Source: Diphasiastrum complanatum (Eukaryota; Streptophyta; Lycopodiopsida; Lycopodiales; Lycopodiaceae). From it: 64,000 bases of DNA. This document shows positions 30,961 through 43,984 of the stretch, piece by piece. A program made the position numbers and the translations under genes. The notes below the pieces were generated by a model. That model was not told the DNA's origin, did not search any database, and was given only the letters and a program-made list of their open reading frames with translations. The stretch spans positions 105,155-169,154 of the forward strand of contig MU831566.1 of NCBI GenBank assembly GCA_029204225.1. The letters are read 5' to 3'. Each line of letters opens with the position of its first letter. Position 1 is the first letter of the stretch.

Positions 30961-33820
30961 TAATCAGAGAAGTACTCATGAAATAGTATCTTCTCCTTCC
31001 ATGCATTTCAAACTATATCGTACATACATTTAGTGTCACCAATTTGGCCTTGTTTTTTTAACAAGGGCATGTCTGAGTTATTCATTACTCTAATAGACCA
31101 ATTGGTTATTGCAAATATCCAAGTGACATATAAATCTTGATGAATGAAATTTTTGTTCCACATGGTGCTTTGCAAATATCAACTCTTTGTAAAGATGGTA
31201 TATTACCTTGTTTGTGGATTTTAAATGTGGATTAAAGTAGCATGGATTAGATTTGTAGGAATCAACATTGTGGTAGTTCGTCTTGGCTGGGTTGTGGCTT
31301 AAATCTTGAAAATCCTAGGACAACCCATTTCTTGATGTTCTTGGCAGTCCAAGAATAAAAAAATGTGTGTTGCTTGATTCTTGGGTTCTCCGAAATGTTG
31401 TCTGGTTTAGTTTCTTGCTCTTGCATTTAGAATGTATGTGTTAGCTTAGTTTAATTTCGTGTTTGCAGCTAATAGAAGTAGGAATCCATCATGTTTAATT
31501 GAGTAGTAACGTGGATCATGTGTTGAACACATTGGCTTGCATACTGATTGATTATGCATGTGCATTCAATTCAAGAGTGACCTATCCATGTCTCCTCTGA
31601 TAGGTAGGAAATGTAGTAAATGTTGTTCTTTCCCTTTTGCCTAACCTAGACATTGAAACAAACATGTTAACATTCCGAACGCCCAAACAAGCCTGGTAAC
31701 ATGCACAACACACTGATCTATAACCAGAGAGTAATAAAGAACAACAAAGAATCAGTAGACAGATGATGAATCTGTTAACACCAGGGAGTATGACAAATGA
31801 CATCACGTGGTCCAACTGTCTTCCACTATACCAGTTGTATTGCACTACAAATATATTTTATAATATCCCAACTACCAGTTGTACAACACTAGAAGATATT
31901 TTATCATGACTATTCAGTTGTCTTGTATTAAGAAATATCTCGATGTAATAGATGTGACAGTTAAATAATAATCTAGTGCAAGTGTGCATTAGTGGATTCC
32001 AGCTGTAAGATTCCATTCTCACTCTCATGATGAATTGAACTCTTGAGAGAGGAAAGACTCTAATATAAAACGCATCACTTGCGCACATTCAAGTAAGCGC
32101 TTTCAAGTTTAAGCCCTTGGAGTTTTATCATCAATGAAGGATTTGCAGCAAGAATTCCCATTCCTATGATCTGTATCAGATAAGTATTTGAGTTTTATAT
32201 ATTTTGAGTATCTTTCTTCGATCCACACTCTTGGCGCAATTTCGTTTGTCTTCACAATTGATCCTATATTTCACCGTTTACAATTGATCCTACATTTCAT
32301 TTTGTTATCGTGTTTTGGCGAGCACTACTATTTACATGATAGATTATAAAATTGAAGCTCACTGGTTGATCAAATGGTTATTTGGATGCAAAACTAGTCA
32401 ATGTCTTGAAACAAAGCCTCTTCCACATGAAGAGCAATGGTAGACATTTATGTGTAATCCCATTCTCAAAGAATATGCAATTCAAAATTCAACATGCACC
32501 AACTATAATCACACTTTGCTAATGTCTAACTTTCAGGCTTTGAATTATAATATTATAATAAGACATTGTGGGTGGAATCCATGGGAGAAAGCTTTGGTGC
32601 AAAGTATGTGTTCTACATTTATGCACTTTCATAGACCAAATCAAGATGCTGATGACATCTTTCCAGAATTATCCAAAAACTCAACAAAACTTTGATTTCA
32701 AATACGAGCTACAATTATCTAATAAGAATTTTGATATGACTAGCAAGCAATACTGTCAAGAAAAACTGAACTAACAACTTTCAATCTAATTACAAGGCCT
32801 GCAATTTCCTCACTTTGTCATTGAATAGCCATTCATAATTACTTAAGATCTCCTTTGAGTATCCTAATGGAGATTTTATTGTATGAAGTTAATGAGGACA
32901 TGACATTACTCAGTAAGCACAAAATATAAAAATGCCCAATAAACAACCAACCTTGGACATTTTTGGAATTTCCAAACTAGCACGATCATAGACATAAAAT
33001 TTTGAGTAGCAAATCTTGAGTCAGTAGTGTATATTGATATATTAAGCATGTAACTACATTTGTACTAAATCACATATCCTATAGTTTGAGAGGCAAGGTC
33101 ATATCATGTTTTCTCCATTGTTTCAAACACCAAAAAGTGTCAAGGTCAAGCTACCTCTATGAAGATGCATTCTTGACCATTGTGACAATGGTTGACATTC
33201 TAGATACCCTTAAGTTTAGCCTTGAGTTTGCAAGGTAAAGCTAGAAATAGTGGCAAAAATACTTAAAAGATATGTGCAAAACAAATGGGCCTGCATTTTT
33301 ATTTAAATAAACTCCAAATCCTGAGTACCTACAATGTTGGTCAATTAGGCCAAGAAGTTATGAAGTTTAGTGCTACTACTGGTGAATATCTATAAATTTT
33401 GCTGATTATTATAATTAAAGTAGAAAAAACACTTCTTCCTTGGTGGATTCTCAAGCATACTAGTGAGGTTGTGATAGGAATGGAAAAAAAAGAGCTACGT
33501 ACAAAAAAAGCAACCACATTTTTTATATCCACATTTTCCCTAGCCTTGCAGCAGCCATATGCACACCGTAAACAATAATCTTAGTAGAAAGTGCATGTTC
33601 TCAAGCAGTGCCAGCTAGTGTCAACCGCCTGCAATTGGTCTATTAACCAACTAATTATACTTTCATTTAGGGCATTAAGAACAAACTCTCATGTTGTGTA
33701 ACCATGTTTCATTTAGTAGGTTACCAGGGACCATCTTATGATGTCCCTTACAAAAAAATTATTGGTGGAAGTTTGAGTGCCGAGAAAATTTAAAGTACAA
33801 GTGCAAGACTCCATATTAAA
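30961..33820. other. About 2.9 kb with no recognised gene
   Basis: AT-rich DNA without retroelement protein matches. A 24-base near-tandem pair (ACAATTGATCCTATATTTCA / ACAATTGATCCTACATTTCA) lies at about 32254-32300. The stretch 31800-32290 has LTR-like traits (CTAATATAAAACG near 32060, paired CCAGTTGTA words), but I cannot define ends. Confidence 0.5.
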
Positions 33821-34024
33821 CTAGTGCTTTTTACCTCTGTAAGGCATATGGTAGGAACAAAGGAGAACTTGAGAGCATGGGATGATGTCAAAAAAATCAC
33901 CGAAAAGAATATTCATAAAAATCTTTTCAATACCTATTTTATGAGCTCAGCAAAATTAGTATTTCAAAGTCACAACATAGAGTATATAAGCGATTTTCAT
34001 CCATCAAAACAAAGAGAGAGAAAC

Positions 34025-34530
<506 letters not shown>

Positions 34531-35231
34531 TCCGAAGCTTTTTTTTCAAACTATAGAGCAAAATCACCCACGAAACACTCCAGCATGTATAGCTAAATGG
34601 ACTTGACTCATATACCAGAACCTTGGAGTTGGCACAATCGCTGCAACTAAAAAAATTAGAACCAAGACACTACCAAATACTATATTTAGTCAGACACAAT
34701 TGGTTTCTTTGTACCAATTTTTTTTTAAATATGTTAATTTCTTGTTACTTGATAGTCATCATGCAACTTCTACAGTAGCAATAAAAAATCAAGTTGCTAT
34801 GAAGCCTACAACAATCAATCGAGAAACCATCAAATTTTGCCCTTCGTCTTTTGTGTGATCTCCCTCCAACTCGCCAGAATCAATCTACACATTACAAGAA
34901 AACAATCAAATGTTTTACAACAAACAACAATCAACATCACACTACAATAACAGTTACAAATAGGGAAGTAAAAGGATGTTATTGGAGTGTTGTCTTTGAA
35001 GTTCTCCAAGAACGTTGTGTAAACAGTCTCATCATTCCTCACACAAATACAATGGCAGTTCATTGTAGCAGCAACTCTAGGAAAACTACCAGTATCCGCA
35101 AGAAGTCAATGGCCACATCCTCCTGCTCTGTCAGCATCTCCAACATAAACCTGCACGAGCAATGTTGGAAAGAGGGAGGTGAAGTGAGTCCGTTCGTCAA
35201 TCGAAGACTGTGGACGACTTATCGAGCGTAG
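34531..35231. other. Unidentified AT-rich DNA
   Basis: The 34851-35231 frame (126 codons, Ser/Thr/Asn-rich) has no recognisable features. A pyrimidine/poly-T tract occurs at 34718-34728. Nothing else supported. Confidence 0.45.
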
Positions 35232-35792
35232 TGTGAAAGGTTTGAGATCCATTAAGTTCCAAACCTACAAAATGATCTTGGGTTAGAAAGGCAAGCAATT
35301 CACTAATCTAGTCAATGTAGAAAAATCAACATCTACACTAAGAACGAGATGCAAACTCTAATAGATATTAATCAAACATGAACCAGAACATAAAAAGAAG
35401 TTGTTGTCTGTACAATACCAATACGCTATTGTATTTCACATGTGTGGATCTGAAAATAGCAATTAATAAACATTCTATAGATAGAATTGCAAGATATCAC
35501 AAGTATAGTGCACCAATGGATAATAGAACCCAAGAGAACCATGTATACACAGAACGCGATAAGAGAGAGAGAGAGTGATCCCTCTTCCCATGAGTTACAT
35601 CCTTTTATAGCAAGTCCAAAATCTAAATTGCCACTTGGTTTCCTGCCATAATAAAAATCCTACTATTTTTTGAACTAGATTTAATGTATCCAACTTTCAA
35701 ATTTGAATCTACTAAAACTCAACTTCTACATTTTTCCACACTTTCAAAAAGTGTTTATTCAAATGCTTTTAGACTAATATAAATTTGAACTT
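35232..35792 (-). repeat. B5 3' LTR, partial
   Basis: Minus-strand LTR ending at 35232 (plus strand TGTGAAAGGTTTG). A TATA box (CTATAAAAGG, minus) lies at about 35592-35601. The first part of U3 is truncated at about 35792, where RT sequence abuts. Confidence 0.82.
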
Positions 35793-37179
35793 TCTCCTCA
35801 AGATCACCATTCAAAAATGCATTGGTAATGTCCAATTTCCATAGATCCCATCCATAAAGAATAGCAAGAGATATAATGACCCGAATACTCACCATCTTTG
35901 TCACGGGTGCAAAGGTTTTATCATAGACAATACCATGTTCTTCAGCATATTCTTTTGCCACCAACCTTGCCTTGTACTTGTTGATAGATCCATCTTGGTG
36001 TGCTTTCACCTTGAAGATCCATTTGCATCCAATAGCTTTCTTGTCCTTATGTAACTCCACCAATTTTCAGTTCCATTCTTCATAAGAGCTTGATACTCAA
36101 GATCCATTTCCTAGATCCACTCCTCTTTGATCCTTGCTTCATCTACACATGTAGGTTCATCAAAAGAGGTTAGGGAAACAACATAATTTTCAGAAACTAC
36201 TTGCTTACTCTTTTAATCATAAGTGAGCGTTGAAGGTATTTGTCTTTCCCTTGATGTTCTCCTTGGCTTTTGACTTGATGATGGTTCTTCATCATCACCA
36301 TCCAAAGTATGATCATTTACATCAACATCAAGAATGTTAGATCCATCCACATCACTGTCAATAGTACTTGAAGATACTTTTGAAATGTTCCCTTCATAAA
36401 AAATGACATCTCTACCAACAATCACTTTGTTAGTAGAAGGAATGTAAACTTTGTAGGCTTTACTCACCTCACTATATCCAACAAAAATACATTTTCTTGA
36501 AAATGAATCCTCCTTGGTCCTATCATCAAGAGTAATGTGACATAGCATGTGCATCCAGAAGTTATAAGAAAGTTGACACTCGGCCTCCTCTTGAATAGCA
36601 TCTCAAAAGGTGTCCTTCCATCCAACATAGCACTTGGCCACCTATTGCACAAGAAATTATCACACAACAAAGCTTGATTCCAAAATGGCTTATCAAGTTT
36701 AGCACTTAACCTCATGGCTTTGCCACTTTCACATAAAGTCCTATTCTTCCTTTCAGCCACTCCATTTTGTTGTGGAGTCATTAGTGTTGTATACTCCCTC
36801 TAGATCCCATGATCATCATCACAAAATGCCTTGAACTTAGTAGATATGTACTCTCCACCATTCTCACTTAAGCACTTGATCCTTGTAGAAAATTCATTCT
36901 CCCTTGCATTCTTGAACTTAACAAAGACATCATACACTTCATCTTTGCTCTTTAGTAGATAGATCCAACAAAATCTACTAAAATCATCAATGAAAGTTAC
37001 ATACATCTTAGCTCCACTATTGCTAATTGTAGTAATTCCATGAATATTCGAATGTACAACTTGAAAAGGCTTTGTAGATCTAGATGTAGATCTAGTATGG
37101 GTTGTCTATGTGACTTTGACAAAGCACAAGACTCACAAACATGATTGATGCTACTTAAGGAACATGGAAGACCAATCAC
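35793..37179 (-). pseudogene. B5 integrase, connector and reverse transcriptase start
   Basis: Minus-strand frames in order. 37179-36997: CESCALSKSH finger, then frameshifted LYIRIFMELLQ. 37006-36800: VTFIDDFSRFCWIYLLKSKD, with the second Asp of DNGGEY lost (SENGGEY). 36781-36464: PQQNGVAERKNRT, PFWNQALLC. 36554-36213: DDRTKEDSFSRK, FVGYSEVSKAYKVY and the acidic linker. 36063-35755: RT, with KKAIGCKWIFKVKAHQDGSI, KARLVAKEYAEEHG, TFAPVTKMVSIRV and LDITNAFLNGDLEEKV. RT stops before the catalytic YVDD strand. Confidence 0.88.
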
Positions 37180-37200
37180 AACTTGCTTTCTAGCTATTAG

Positions 37201-37640
37201 GGTATGGTCTTTGAGGAAGGTATGGGTAAAGTATTGGTTTGGTGTTTTAGGTCTGTGCTGGATGCTAGTGAAAAAATAAAGCCAGATGATGCCTTAGTGT
37301 GAACACACTGCCCTATCACGAGCTGCGATGGTGAAACAAGATTCGTAGACTGAGGGATTCATCCATAAAAATGGTTGTTTCACGGTGAGCTTACACAACA
37401 TCTAATTTGTTAAAACTAGGAGACAACCTGCTGATTTACCTACTCAAATGCTAGGATTTAGAATTTTGTCCAACGATTAGGCTGCAGAAATTCGCAACAC
37501 TATATGATTGTAAAGAAAAACACAATTTGGGCATCTTGTTGTAGCCAAGGAAGACACTGGTTCTTGAAATATTTTGTAATAGAGGCTGAATCTTGCCAAA
37601 AAGAGATCAAGAAGATCATCTTTGGAGCAAGAGCGTCGGC
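37201..37640. other. Unidentified DNA
   Basis: No gene or repeat recognised between the end of B5 and the repeats at 37770. Confidence 0.5.
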
Positions 37641-37769
37641 GCTCCTACTCTAGAGGCTATGAAAATGGGAAAAAGGTGAAGAGAAGACCATTTCAATATC
37701 ACCTCTGGAGCCTGATCCAGAGGGGATGACTAGGTGAAAAATATGAACAAACCTGAAAAAGGATCCAAC

Positions 37770-37985
37770 ATTTGACGCATCCAGCTTCATGATATCTCCT
37801 TGTCTAGCTCCATAATAGCTCGTTGTCCCCATCTCAAAATGTTTGATGCATCCAGCTCCACGATAGCTCATTGTCCATTCCAACACCTTCACTCCAACCA
37901 GAAGCCAAAAGCCAAAACCTTCACTCCAACCAGAAGCCAAAAGCCAGTCTTCACTCCAAAAGCCAAAAACCAACAAAAGGCCCAT
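37770..37985. repeat. Short imperfect tandem repeats
   Basis: CATCCAGCTTCATGATATCTC (37780) recurs as CATCCAGCTCCACGATAGCTC (37849), a unit of about 70 bases. CACTCCAACCAGAAGCCAAA then repeats at about 37888 and 37922, with a shorter third form at 37950. Overlapping frames on both strands are repeat by-products. Confidence 0.7.
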
Positions 37986-38030
37986 CTACACTCCAACTTA
38001 GAAAAAAAACCCTAATACCAAAACTTTATA

Positions 38031-38913
38031 AGCAAGTGCATTGTGGAAGCCACGGGGCCCTGCCTTTGCAACATGCAATAAACTGTACGTTGTTAAAGTT
38101 TTTTTTAATGGCTTTTTTTCATTCACTCATGTAATATATTGGTGAATGATCTGATCAATAAGCGACCAATAAGCATATGTAGTTCCAGATAATTTTTTTG
38201 GATTTTTTACATACATGATCCAATTGTATGCCATACATAGTTGTTACTTGTTGAAAGGATCTCGAAAAAGTTTGCAATTTTTTTTGCAAGTCGTAAAACT
38301 TACAAACATAGATCTACAGACCATTGATTCCAAACATCAAACAACATGGATAGGAATGAATTGGGCTGCAAATTGCCCTATAACCAATGATTAATGGCCA
38401 AGCAAAATCAGCCTATGTTAGCAGCAATCAATAGGCCTCAAATACAATGTCCTTTTGGATGTAAACAAAAAATTTTGTGGGGAGGTATGTGAATAGCGAT
38501 CTGCAAGCATATATGAATATATACAAATGCTTGCTTTTGGTGAGTGAATTTTAGATCATAAAGTCCCTTTTCAGAGCAGAGAACCATAGGGCAAATAGAT
38601 GCCTTAAAATTCAGCAACTAATAGGAAAGAGAATATTATCCCACGACCCAACGATGGATAGGTAGAAAATCAATCCCCCTGTACACAATCGACAAGCACT
38701 TATTCACCTCCCAAGGCAGTGACTATGGGACACCTTTTTAAGGACTGCTGTAAGCAGGATTCTTCTGATCCTTGAAAGAATAGACCCTCAGCTATGTGCC
38801 AAATTAAAAAGTTTGAAGTGGCCTTAAAACTGGCGCTTTTACTGAACACTGAAACCCAAAAGGTAATCAGAGTCAGTTTGAGAAAAATCTCAGTTTATCG
38901 ATAAATCTGAGAA
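38031..38913. other. Unidentified AT-rich DNA
   Basis: No gene or repeat recognised. A possible stem (ATCTCAGTTTATCGATAAATC) lies near 38888, beside the candidate LTR. Confidence 0.45.
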
Positions 38914-39415
38914 TGTTACATTTCAAGTGTGTGACCGACCCTAGTCTCCGGGGCAAGGGCATGCTAAGGCGAGTGCTAGGACAACATTCCAACAAGGGAG
39001 GCTGAGACTTGGTTGGAGCTCGCCCTGAGTTGCAACCCGCACTCCCCTATAGTATTGGTGGGATTCGCCACCTCCGCTCATACCAAGTACTCTACCCAGG
39101 CTGGTAAAGCACGTTTCCTTGCTCTAGGATTTTCTCTCTCTAGAAAGTCACTTTCTCTCTCTAGAATTTATTGATCCCCAGGCTTCATTTAATCATGCCT
39201 AGATCGTGTGAGGTGATTGCACATCGATCTAAGCTCTCTGAACTTTGCTAGAACCGATCAAAGATTTTTAGCCATAGGAACTTGGCACCGGCTGGATTCT
39301 TGGTCACAGTGGCACTGGGAGCGGCACTGGGTGCAGCAAGGGTGTTGCTGGCACCGGGGACAATGCTGGCGCCTATGGTGCCGGAAGTAAAGCTTGTAAA
39401 GGTGACTTTACAACA
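38914..39415 (-). repeat. Candidate LTR of an unassigned element
   Basis: On the minus strand a purine tract (AAAGGTGGGGTGGA, 39416-39429) is followed at 39415 by TGTTGTAAAG. About 500 bases lower, the plus strand starts TGTTACA at 38914, giving TG...CA ends with similar inverted termini. Within it, 39394-39413 is a hairpin (TTGTAAAG, loop GTGA, CTTTACAA), and GC-rich GGCACTGG/GGCACCGG words cluster at 39310-39385. No internal coding region is visible beyond the tract. Confidence 0.35.
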
Positions 39416-39429
39416 TCCACCCCACCTTT

Positions 39430-40000
39430 ATAGAATCTGATGTCCTCATCAGATGTCAGATTAACGTAAAGGTATCTCCCAATTAAAATTAACTATACTT
39501 TTGATCTACTTGGCACAGTACTCAATTTACTAGCCACTTTTTATTAGCATTGAAACTGGCACACCACAAGTCGGAGGCTCAGCTCTTTGTACTGAAATAT
39601 TACATAACTTGAAAACATCACTTTGTTTGGGAAAAGTGTAGATTTTATATCGCTTACGTAAAACCCAAGAACCTTATTAACTAGTAACAGAGGCCTTTTT
39701 GTGAAATGTTTGCCCCTGTCGCTTATGACTTTTGACTTTGGAACTCCTTTGAGCTCCTGATTTGTCCTTGATGCACTTTGTGTTGAGCTCCCTGAGCTCC
39801 AGATTTGATCAGTTCCGCACAGGTATCAAGGCTCCCTAAGCCAAAGGATTTATCGTTTGATTGCCCACTTTATGGTCCACTCCGTGCCTTGTTGCTTTTG
39901 CGCCTGGATTTTTCTCCTTGTCCCAGCCTGATCTTGATACTTTTCCTTCTTGGCTCTTTAAGGTAGGCAATGATTTAGTACTCCGCAATGCACCTCTCAC
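39430..40000. other. Unidentified DNA
   Basis: No gene recognised. GAGCTCC words recur near 39748-39800. Nothing further supported. Confidence 0.4.
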
Positions 40001-40420
40001 TTAGCTTGAAGTAGCTCTTTCAATCAGCCCAAATGTAACCATTGACCTCGTGGAGAGCCAAGGGGTCGCACCAATTTGATCCACATACGAACTATCTCTT
40101 TGCGTTTGTTTGAAGCACCATGTCTGTGTCATGTAAAACTTGACTTTCACAATTTCATCACTGGTAAGTTGCCTCACAGTAAAAAACAAGAAGCGTATAT
40201 CTAGCTTGGCTTCAAGTAGTTCTCTTTGAATCAGACACATGCACCCAGAGTTTGCACTAGTCGGATTTCAGTACGAATTGTCCCTCAGCGTCCGTTCAAA
40301 GTACCAAGTCTCTCATGCAAGACTCAACTTTCATAGTTCCTTCATTGACTAGTTGATTTACATGTAACACAAGTCAGCGTACTCATTATGTCTCCTCATC
40401 ATTGCTGGTCCAGAGAAAGC
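40000..40420. repeat. Diverged tandem duplication, unit about 205 bp
   Basis: Unit 1 (about 40000-40202) and unit 2 (about 40203-40420) share, in order, TAGCTTG.AGTAG, CAATCAG/GAATCAG, TACGAA(C/T)T, a CGT(T/C)TGTT(T/C)GAAGCACCA-like core, ACTTTCA.A.TTCCTTCA/TTTCATCA and CAGCGTA/AAGCGTA. Identity is perhaps 65-70 percent, so the duplication is old. Confidence 0.6.
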
Positions 40421-40587
40421 CTATAACAAGCTTTCCTTTTCACAACAAAAACTTGTCAACTTATTAGGTCCAAAGTTCGCCAGTCTCCTCGTGTGATTAT
40501 GGCTAGGTCACCTTGAATTTGCCCCCATTTACAATATGCTATTTATGCTTTCACACAACAACAAGCATCTAGAAACTGAACCAGAGC

Positions 40588-41368
40588 ACCACTTGGATGT
40601 TTTGCATGTGGAGAAAATCACAGATTTGCAGAATGTCCAAATAAAAAAAAAATTCTACCATTCTGTCGTGATTGTGGTTATGGGCATTGCTATGAGGAGT
40701 GTCCAACAAAACCGAAGCCACCACCGGCTACAGCTCCTATAAATTTGATAGCAATCAAGCAAAGACCAATAGCTCGGAATAAACCAAGTGTACCCTTGAT
40801 GGTGGTCACCAGAGCACAGAAGCAGAAAGAACCGGTAGCAGATCCAGTACTTGCTGATTCTATACCATTAACTGATATATCAATAGCATATGGAGTCTAT
40901 CCAAATCTTCATATAGAAAAAAGAAGATATCAAGATATGAGGCAGTGGATTAAACATCTGCAAGAAGAAGAGGAGCTTGAAGCTGCTAGAGCAATAGCCG
41001 AAGTTCGTTATTTACCATTGTAGTCACCATAAAATTCACATACAAATATGAATATTCAGTTACATCATCATGAAGAACCTTTCAAGATGATTGAACCAGA
41101 AACACCACAAACAGAACTGCTCATGAATATTTTGTCTAGTAAGATCAATATTTCGTTGGGAGAGTTCTTGAAGTTGGTGCCAAAAGCAAAAGAAGTATTA
41201 GTGCAAAAGTTAACTCAAACTGAACCAAAAGTTCATCAGGAGCCACTTTTTTGTGTTGGGTTTGAAGAATCTAATGGAGTACTCCATGTCGGAGCAGCTT
41301 GGGAAAGTGAATTAAAAAATATAACTTTGTCAATACAGCATAGACAATTTTCTAATTAAGCAACTGTG
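40588..41368 (+). pseudogene. Gypsy element G, gag C-terminus with two zinc knuckles
   Basis: Two CCHC knuckles occur in a row: CFACGENHRFAEC (about 40598) and CRDCGYGHCYEEC (about 40668). The first is in a different frame from the surrounding 40536-40742 open frame. The frame 40745-41023 follows (VVTRAQKQKEPVADPV, then an acidic helix QHLQEEEELEAARA-like), then 41048-41359 with a Leu/Lys-rich helix (ILSSKINISLGEFLKLVPKA). The gag N-terminal capsid part is absent. Confidence 0.75.
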
Positions 41369-41820
41369 ATAGATGGCAGTTCAAGAGTTAACCTGATTTC
41401 TACAAAGCTACGTGCAAAATGAGGCCTTACAAAGATAAAACCTGTGACTTTTGTCATTAAGATAGCTGATCAAACAACAGTTCATCCACGAGGAATGGTT
41501 GAAGATATACCTATCAGAATTGTTGGAGTACAGTTCATCATTACTTTCGTAGTAATGGATTTACCAGAAGTACCAAATGTCTACCAAGTCCTATTGGGAT
41601 GCCCATGGTTATGAGTTGTGCAAGTAGTTCATAACTTGGGTATTGGGAAAATCAGTTTTGAAAATCGTGAACATGCAATCAAGGTTGATCCTGCAACTTG
41701 GACTATCAAACTAGTGGTTCAAAAAGAGGATGATGATTCATCAACAACGGATCATTCTTGTGACCGACCAGAAAAAAATTTGGGAGTTTATTACGATTCT
41801 CAAACCGATACTGTCAACTA
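41369..41820 (+). pseudogene. Gypsy element G, protease relic
   Basis: ATVIDGSSRVNLIS (41369) is a pepsin-like retroviral protease active site of the D-G-S/G type common in gypsy elements. A TGA follows at about 41420. The domain continues (VTFVIKIADQTTV, VYQVLLGCPWL) and ends in the 41618-41821 frame (VVHNLGIGKISF, KVDPATWTIKLV). Two stops break it. The linker 41821-42680 has open pieces (41918-42223, 42243-42470, 42482-42679) without motifs. Confidence 0.75.
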
Positions 41821-42680
41821 GAATAAAGCTCTTGCAATGATTGATTGTACAGCAGGATATATGTGTCAACAAGATAATCAGTCAGATTTGAACGAGATTT
41901 CATTATTGGATTGAACCTTGGATACACCGATCACTTTTCCATTGAATGTGCTGAATGTAGCTTGGATTTCAATGGAATCTACACCAAATCTGATTGAAGA
42001 TGAACTGATTCTTGTGAGTCATGCCTCGACTTATGATGACAATGTAGAACTCACTGATGAGCAGATTCTAAATCATATGGATCCAACAAGATTTGGAGTG
42101 CGTAATATTTCTGATGAACCAACAATAAAACAGTCAAAAGTAGTTATATTGAAGGAAGACAGGATCACAAGGTCAATGACAAAGAAACAAGCCAAGAAAC
42201 ATTATAATACAGTCCTGAAATGAGAAAATCCTCCTCAAAAGATTGATTCAAAGAATGTGCCACCCTTACTGGATAAGGGAAAAGGAAAAGGAAAAGTCAA
42301 GGATGATTCTACAAGTCAGAGTTTTAGCAAGACATCATTGTCTAGGAAGTCTTCACCATCGAAGAAGAGTTTATCTTCTCAGAAGTCATCACCTCCATGA
42401 TCAATTCCTACTTAAAAGACTAAGCGAAGATCCAAGACAAGTCCTTTTGACAAAGAACAAGCAGATGTAGTCCAACATGATATGCCCGAACATTTTAAAT
42501 GCTATACACTAGATGATGTGGTTATCATGTTACCTAAAGCACATCGCAAACCCGAAGAACAGGTGCCAGAATCAAAAGATGTTTATGATGGCCCAGCTAG
42601 GACACAAGCTATGAATCTTGTTGGACCAGGAGAACCAGAAAAGATTGTACAAGTTGGATCACAACTTAATCCTAAATAGT

Positions 42681-43945
42681 TTCAAGCACTCCGAATGTTA
42701 CTTATTAAGTATCAAGATTGCTTTGCATGGACTTATCAAGAGCAGTTCCAAAGGTTACAAAGTTCTATTGCTGTAATCCAAATGTTGCTGATCTGATAAG
42801 AAAGAGCTTCAAAGACTGCTTGACGCCGATTTCATTTATGAGATCGAGCATACATAATGAGTTTCACTGATTGTTATTGTTCCTAAGAAGAATAGAAAAT
42901 TGAGAATTTGTGTGAATCTCAAGGCTTTGAACAAAGTGACGCGGAAGGATCACTTTTTGTTACCTTTTACCAGAAAGCATTTTGGACCGCCTTGTTGGAG
43001 CGGAAGCTTATAGGCTTTTAGATAGATTTAGTGGTTACATCCAGGTCAAAATTGCACCTGCAGATCACCACAAAACAGCTTTTGCAACAGAATGGGCACC
43101 TATGCTTACAAAGTAATGTCGTTTGGACTTTGTAATGCACCAAGTTCATTCCAAAGAGTAATGCAATTTGCTTTTAAATATTATCTACAGGAATTTCTTG
43201 AAACTCACTATAGTACAGATATAGACCACCTGGATCAATTGAAGAAAGTATTTGAAAGATGTCGCAAATATCAAATTTTTCTAAATCCAGAAAAATGCTA
43301 GAATATGGGTTTTCCACAGAGTTGTGCTTGGGCATGTGATATTGAGACATGACATTGCCACAGATTATTCTAAAATCAAGATTATTGTGGAATTGCCACT
43401 GCCAACAACAATTTATGGAGTTTATGTGTTTATGGATCATGGAAACTACTATTGAATTTTTATTATCTTCTTTACAGATTTAGCAAGACCTATATACAAA
43501 CTGACTATTATTCCTATTTGGACAGTAGAGACATTAGAAGCCTTTGAAAAATTAAAAAAAAAACATTTATTTAGCACCAATACTACGTTCTCCAGATTGA
43601 ACGATTGAGTTTCATGTGCACATTGATGCCTCAAAATATGCAATTGAATCAGTTTTGACACAGCCAGGTGACTATAAGAAGGACTATCCAATATGATTTG
43701 CAAGCAGACAACTTACAAATCTGGAGAAGAACTATTCAACAACAAAACGTGAAGCATTAGCCATAATTTTTTCTGTACGAAAATTTCGTCATTACCTCAT
43801 GGAAACGCACTTTGCATTTTATACGGATCACCAGCCGTTATTTACTTGGTAAACAAGACATGCAATATTGGGCGTATTGCAAGATGGTTACTGTTATTGA
43901 TTGAATTTGACTTTCGAATTGTGGTTCGAAAGGGGAAGCAACATT
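42681..43945 (+). pseudogene. Gypsy element G, reverse transcriptase and RNase H relic
   Basis: RT lead-in LLIKYQDCFAWTY (about 42700), then VPKKNRKLRICVNLKALNKV (42888) and, after frameshifts, MSFGLCNAPSSFQRVMQ (43092-43301 frame). The strand that should hold the YxDD active site reads EFLETHYSTDIDHLDQLKKV, so the catalytic pair is gone. RNase H is scattered over three frames: TTKREALAIIFSVRKFRHYL, FYTDHQPLFTW and GRIARWLLLLIEFDF. The frame is broken many times and cannot encode a polymerase. Confidence 0.82.
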
Positions 43946-43984
43946 ATCTAGCCACCACCTTTCGTGAATAGAACCTGCACCAGT

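Larger units (their letters stand above)
35232..37200 (-). mobile_element. Element B5: B-family copy that retains reverse transcriptase
   Basis: On the minus strand: pre-integrase end (about 37200), integrase, connector, RT N-terminal half, then an abrupt join to LTR at about 35793 and LTR to 35232. The rest of RT, RNase H, polypurine tract and the first LTR bases are deleted. The 5' part (LTR, gag, protease) is also missing; the sequence stops at about 37200. It matters because it shows what family B pol looks like before the RT-replacing segment. Confidence 0.88.

Noticed and set aside
37650-37985. Minus-strand Gly/Trp-rich 111-codon frame
   Set aside because: Falls in short tandem repeats; composition comes from the repeat.
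38935-39120. GC-richer stretch considered as a SINE or tRNA gene
   Set aside because: No consistent A and B boxes and no cloverleaf could be drawn; it fits better inside the candidate LTR.
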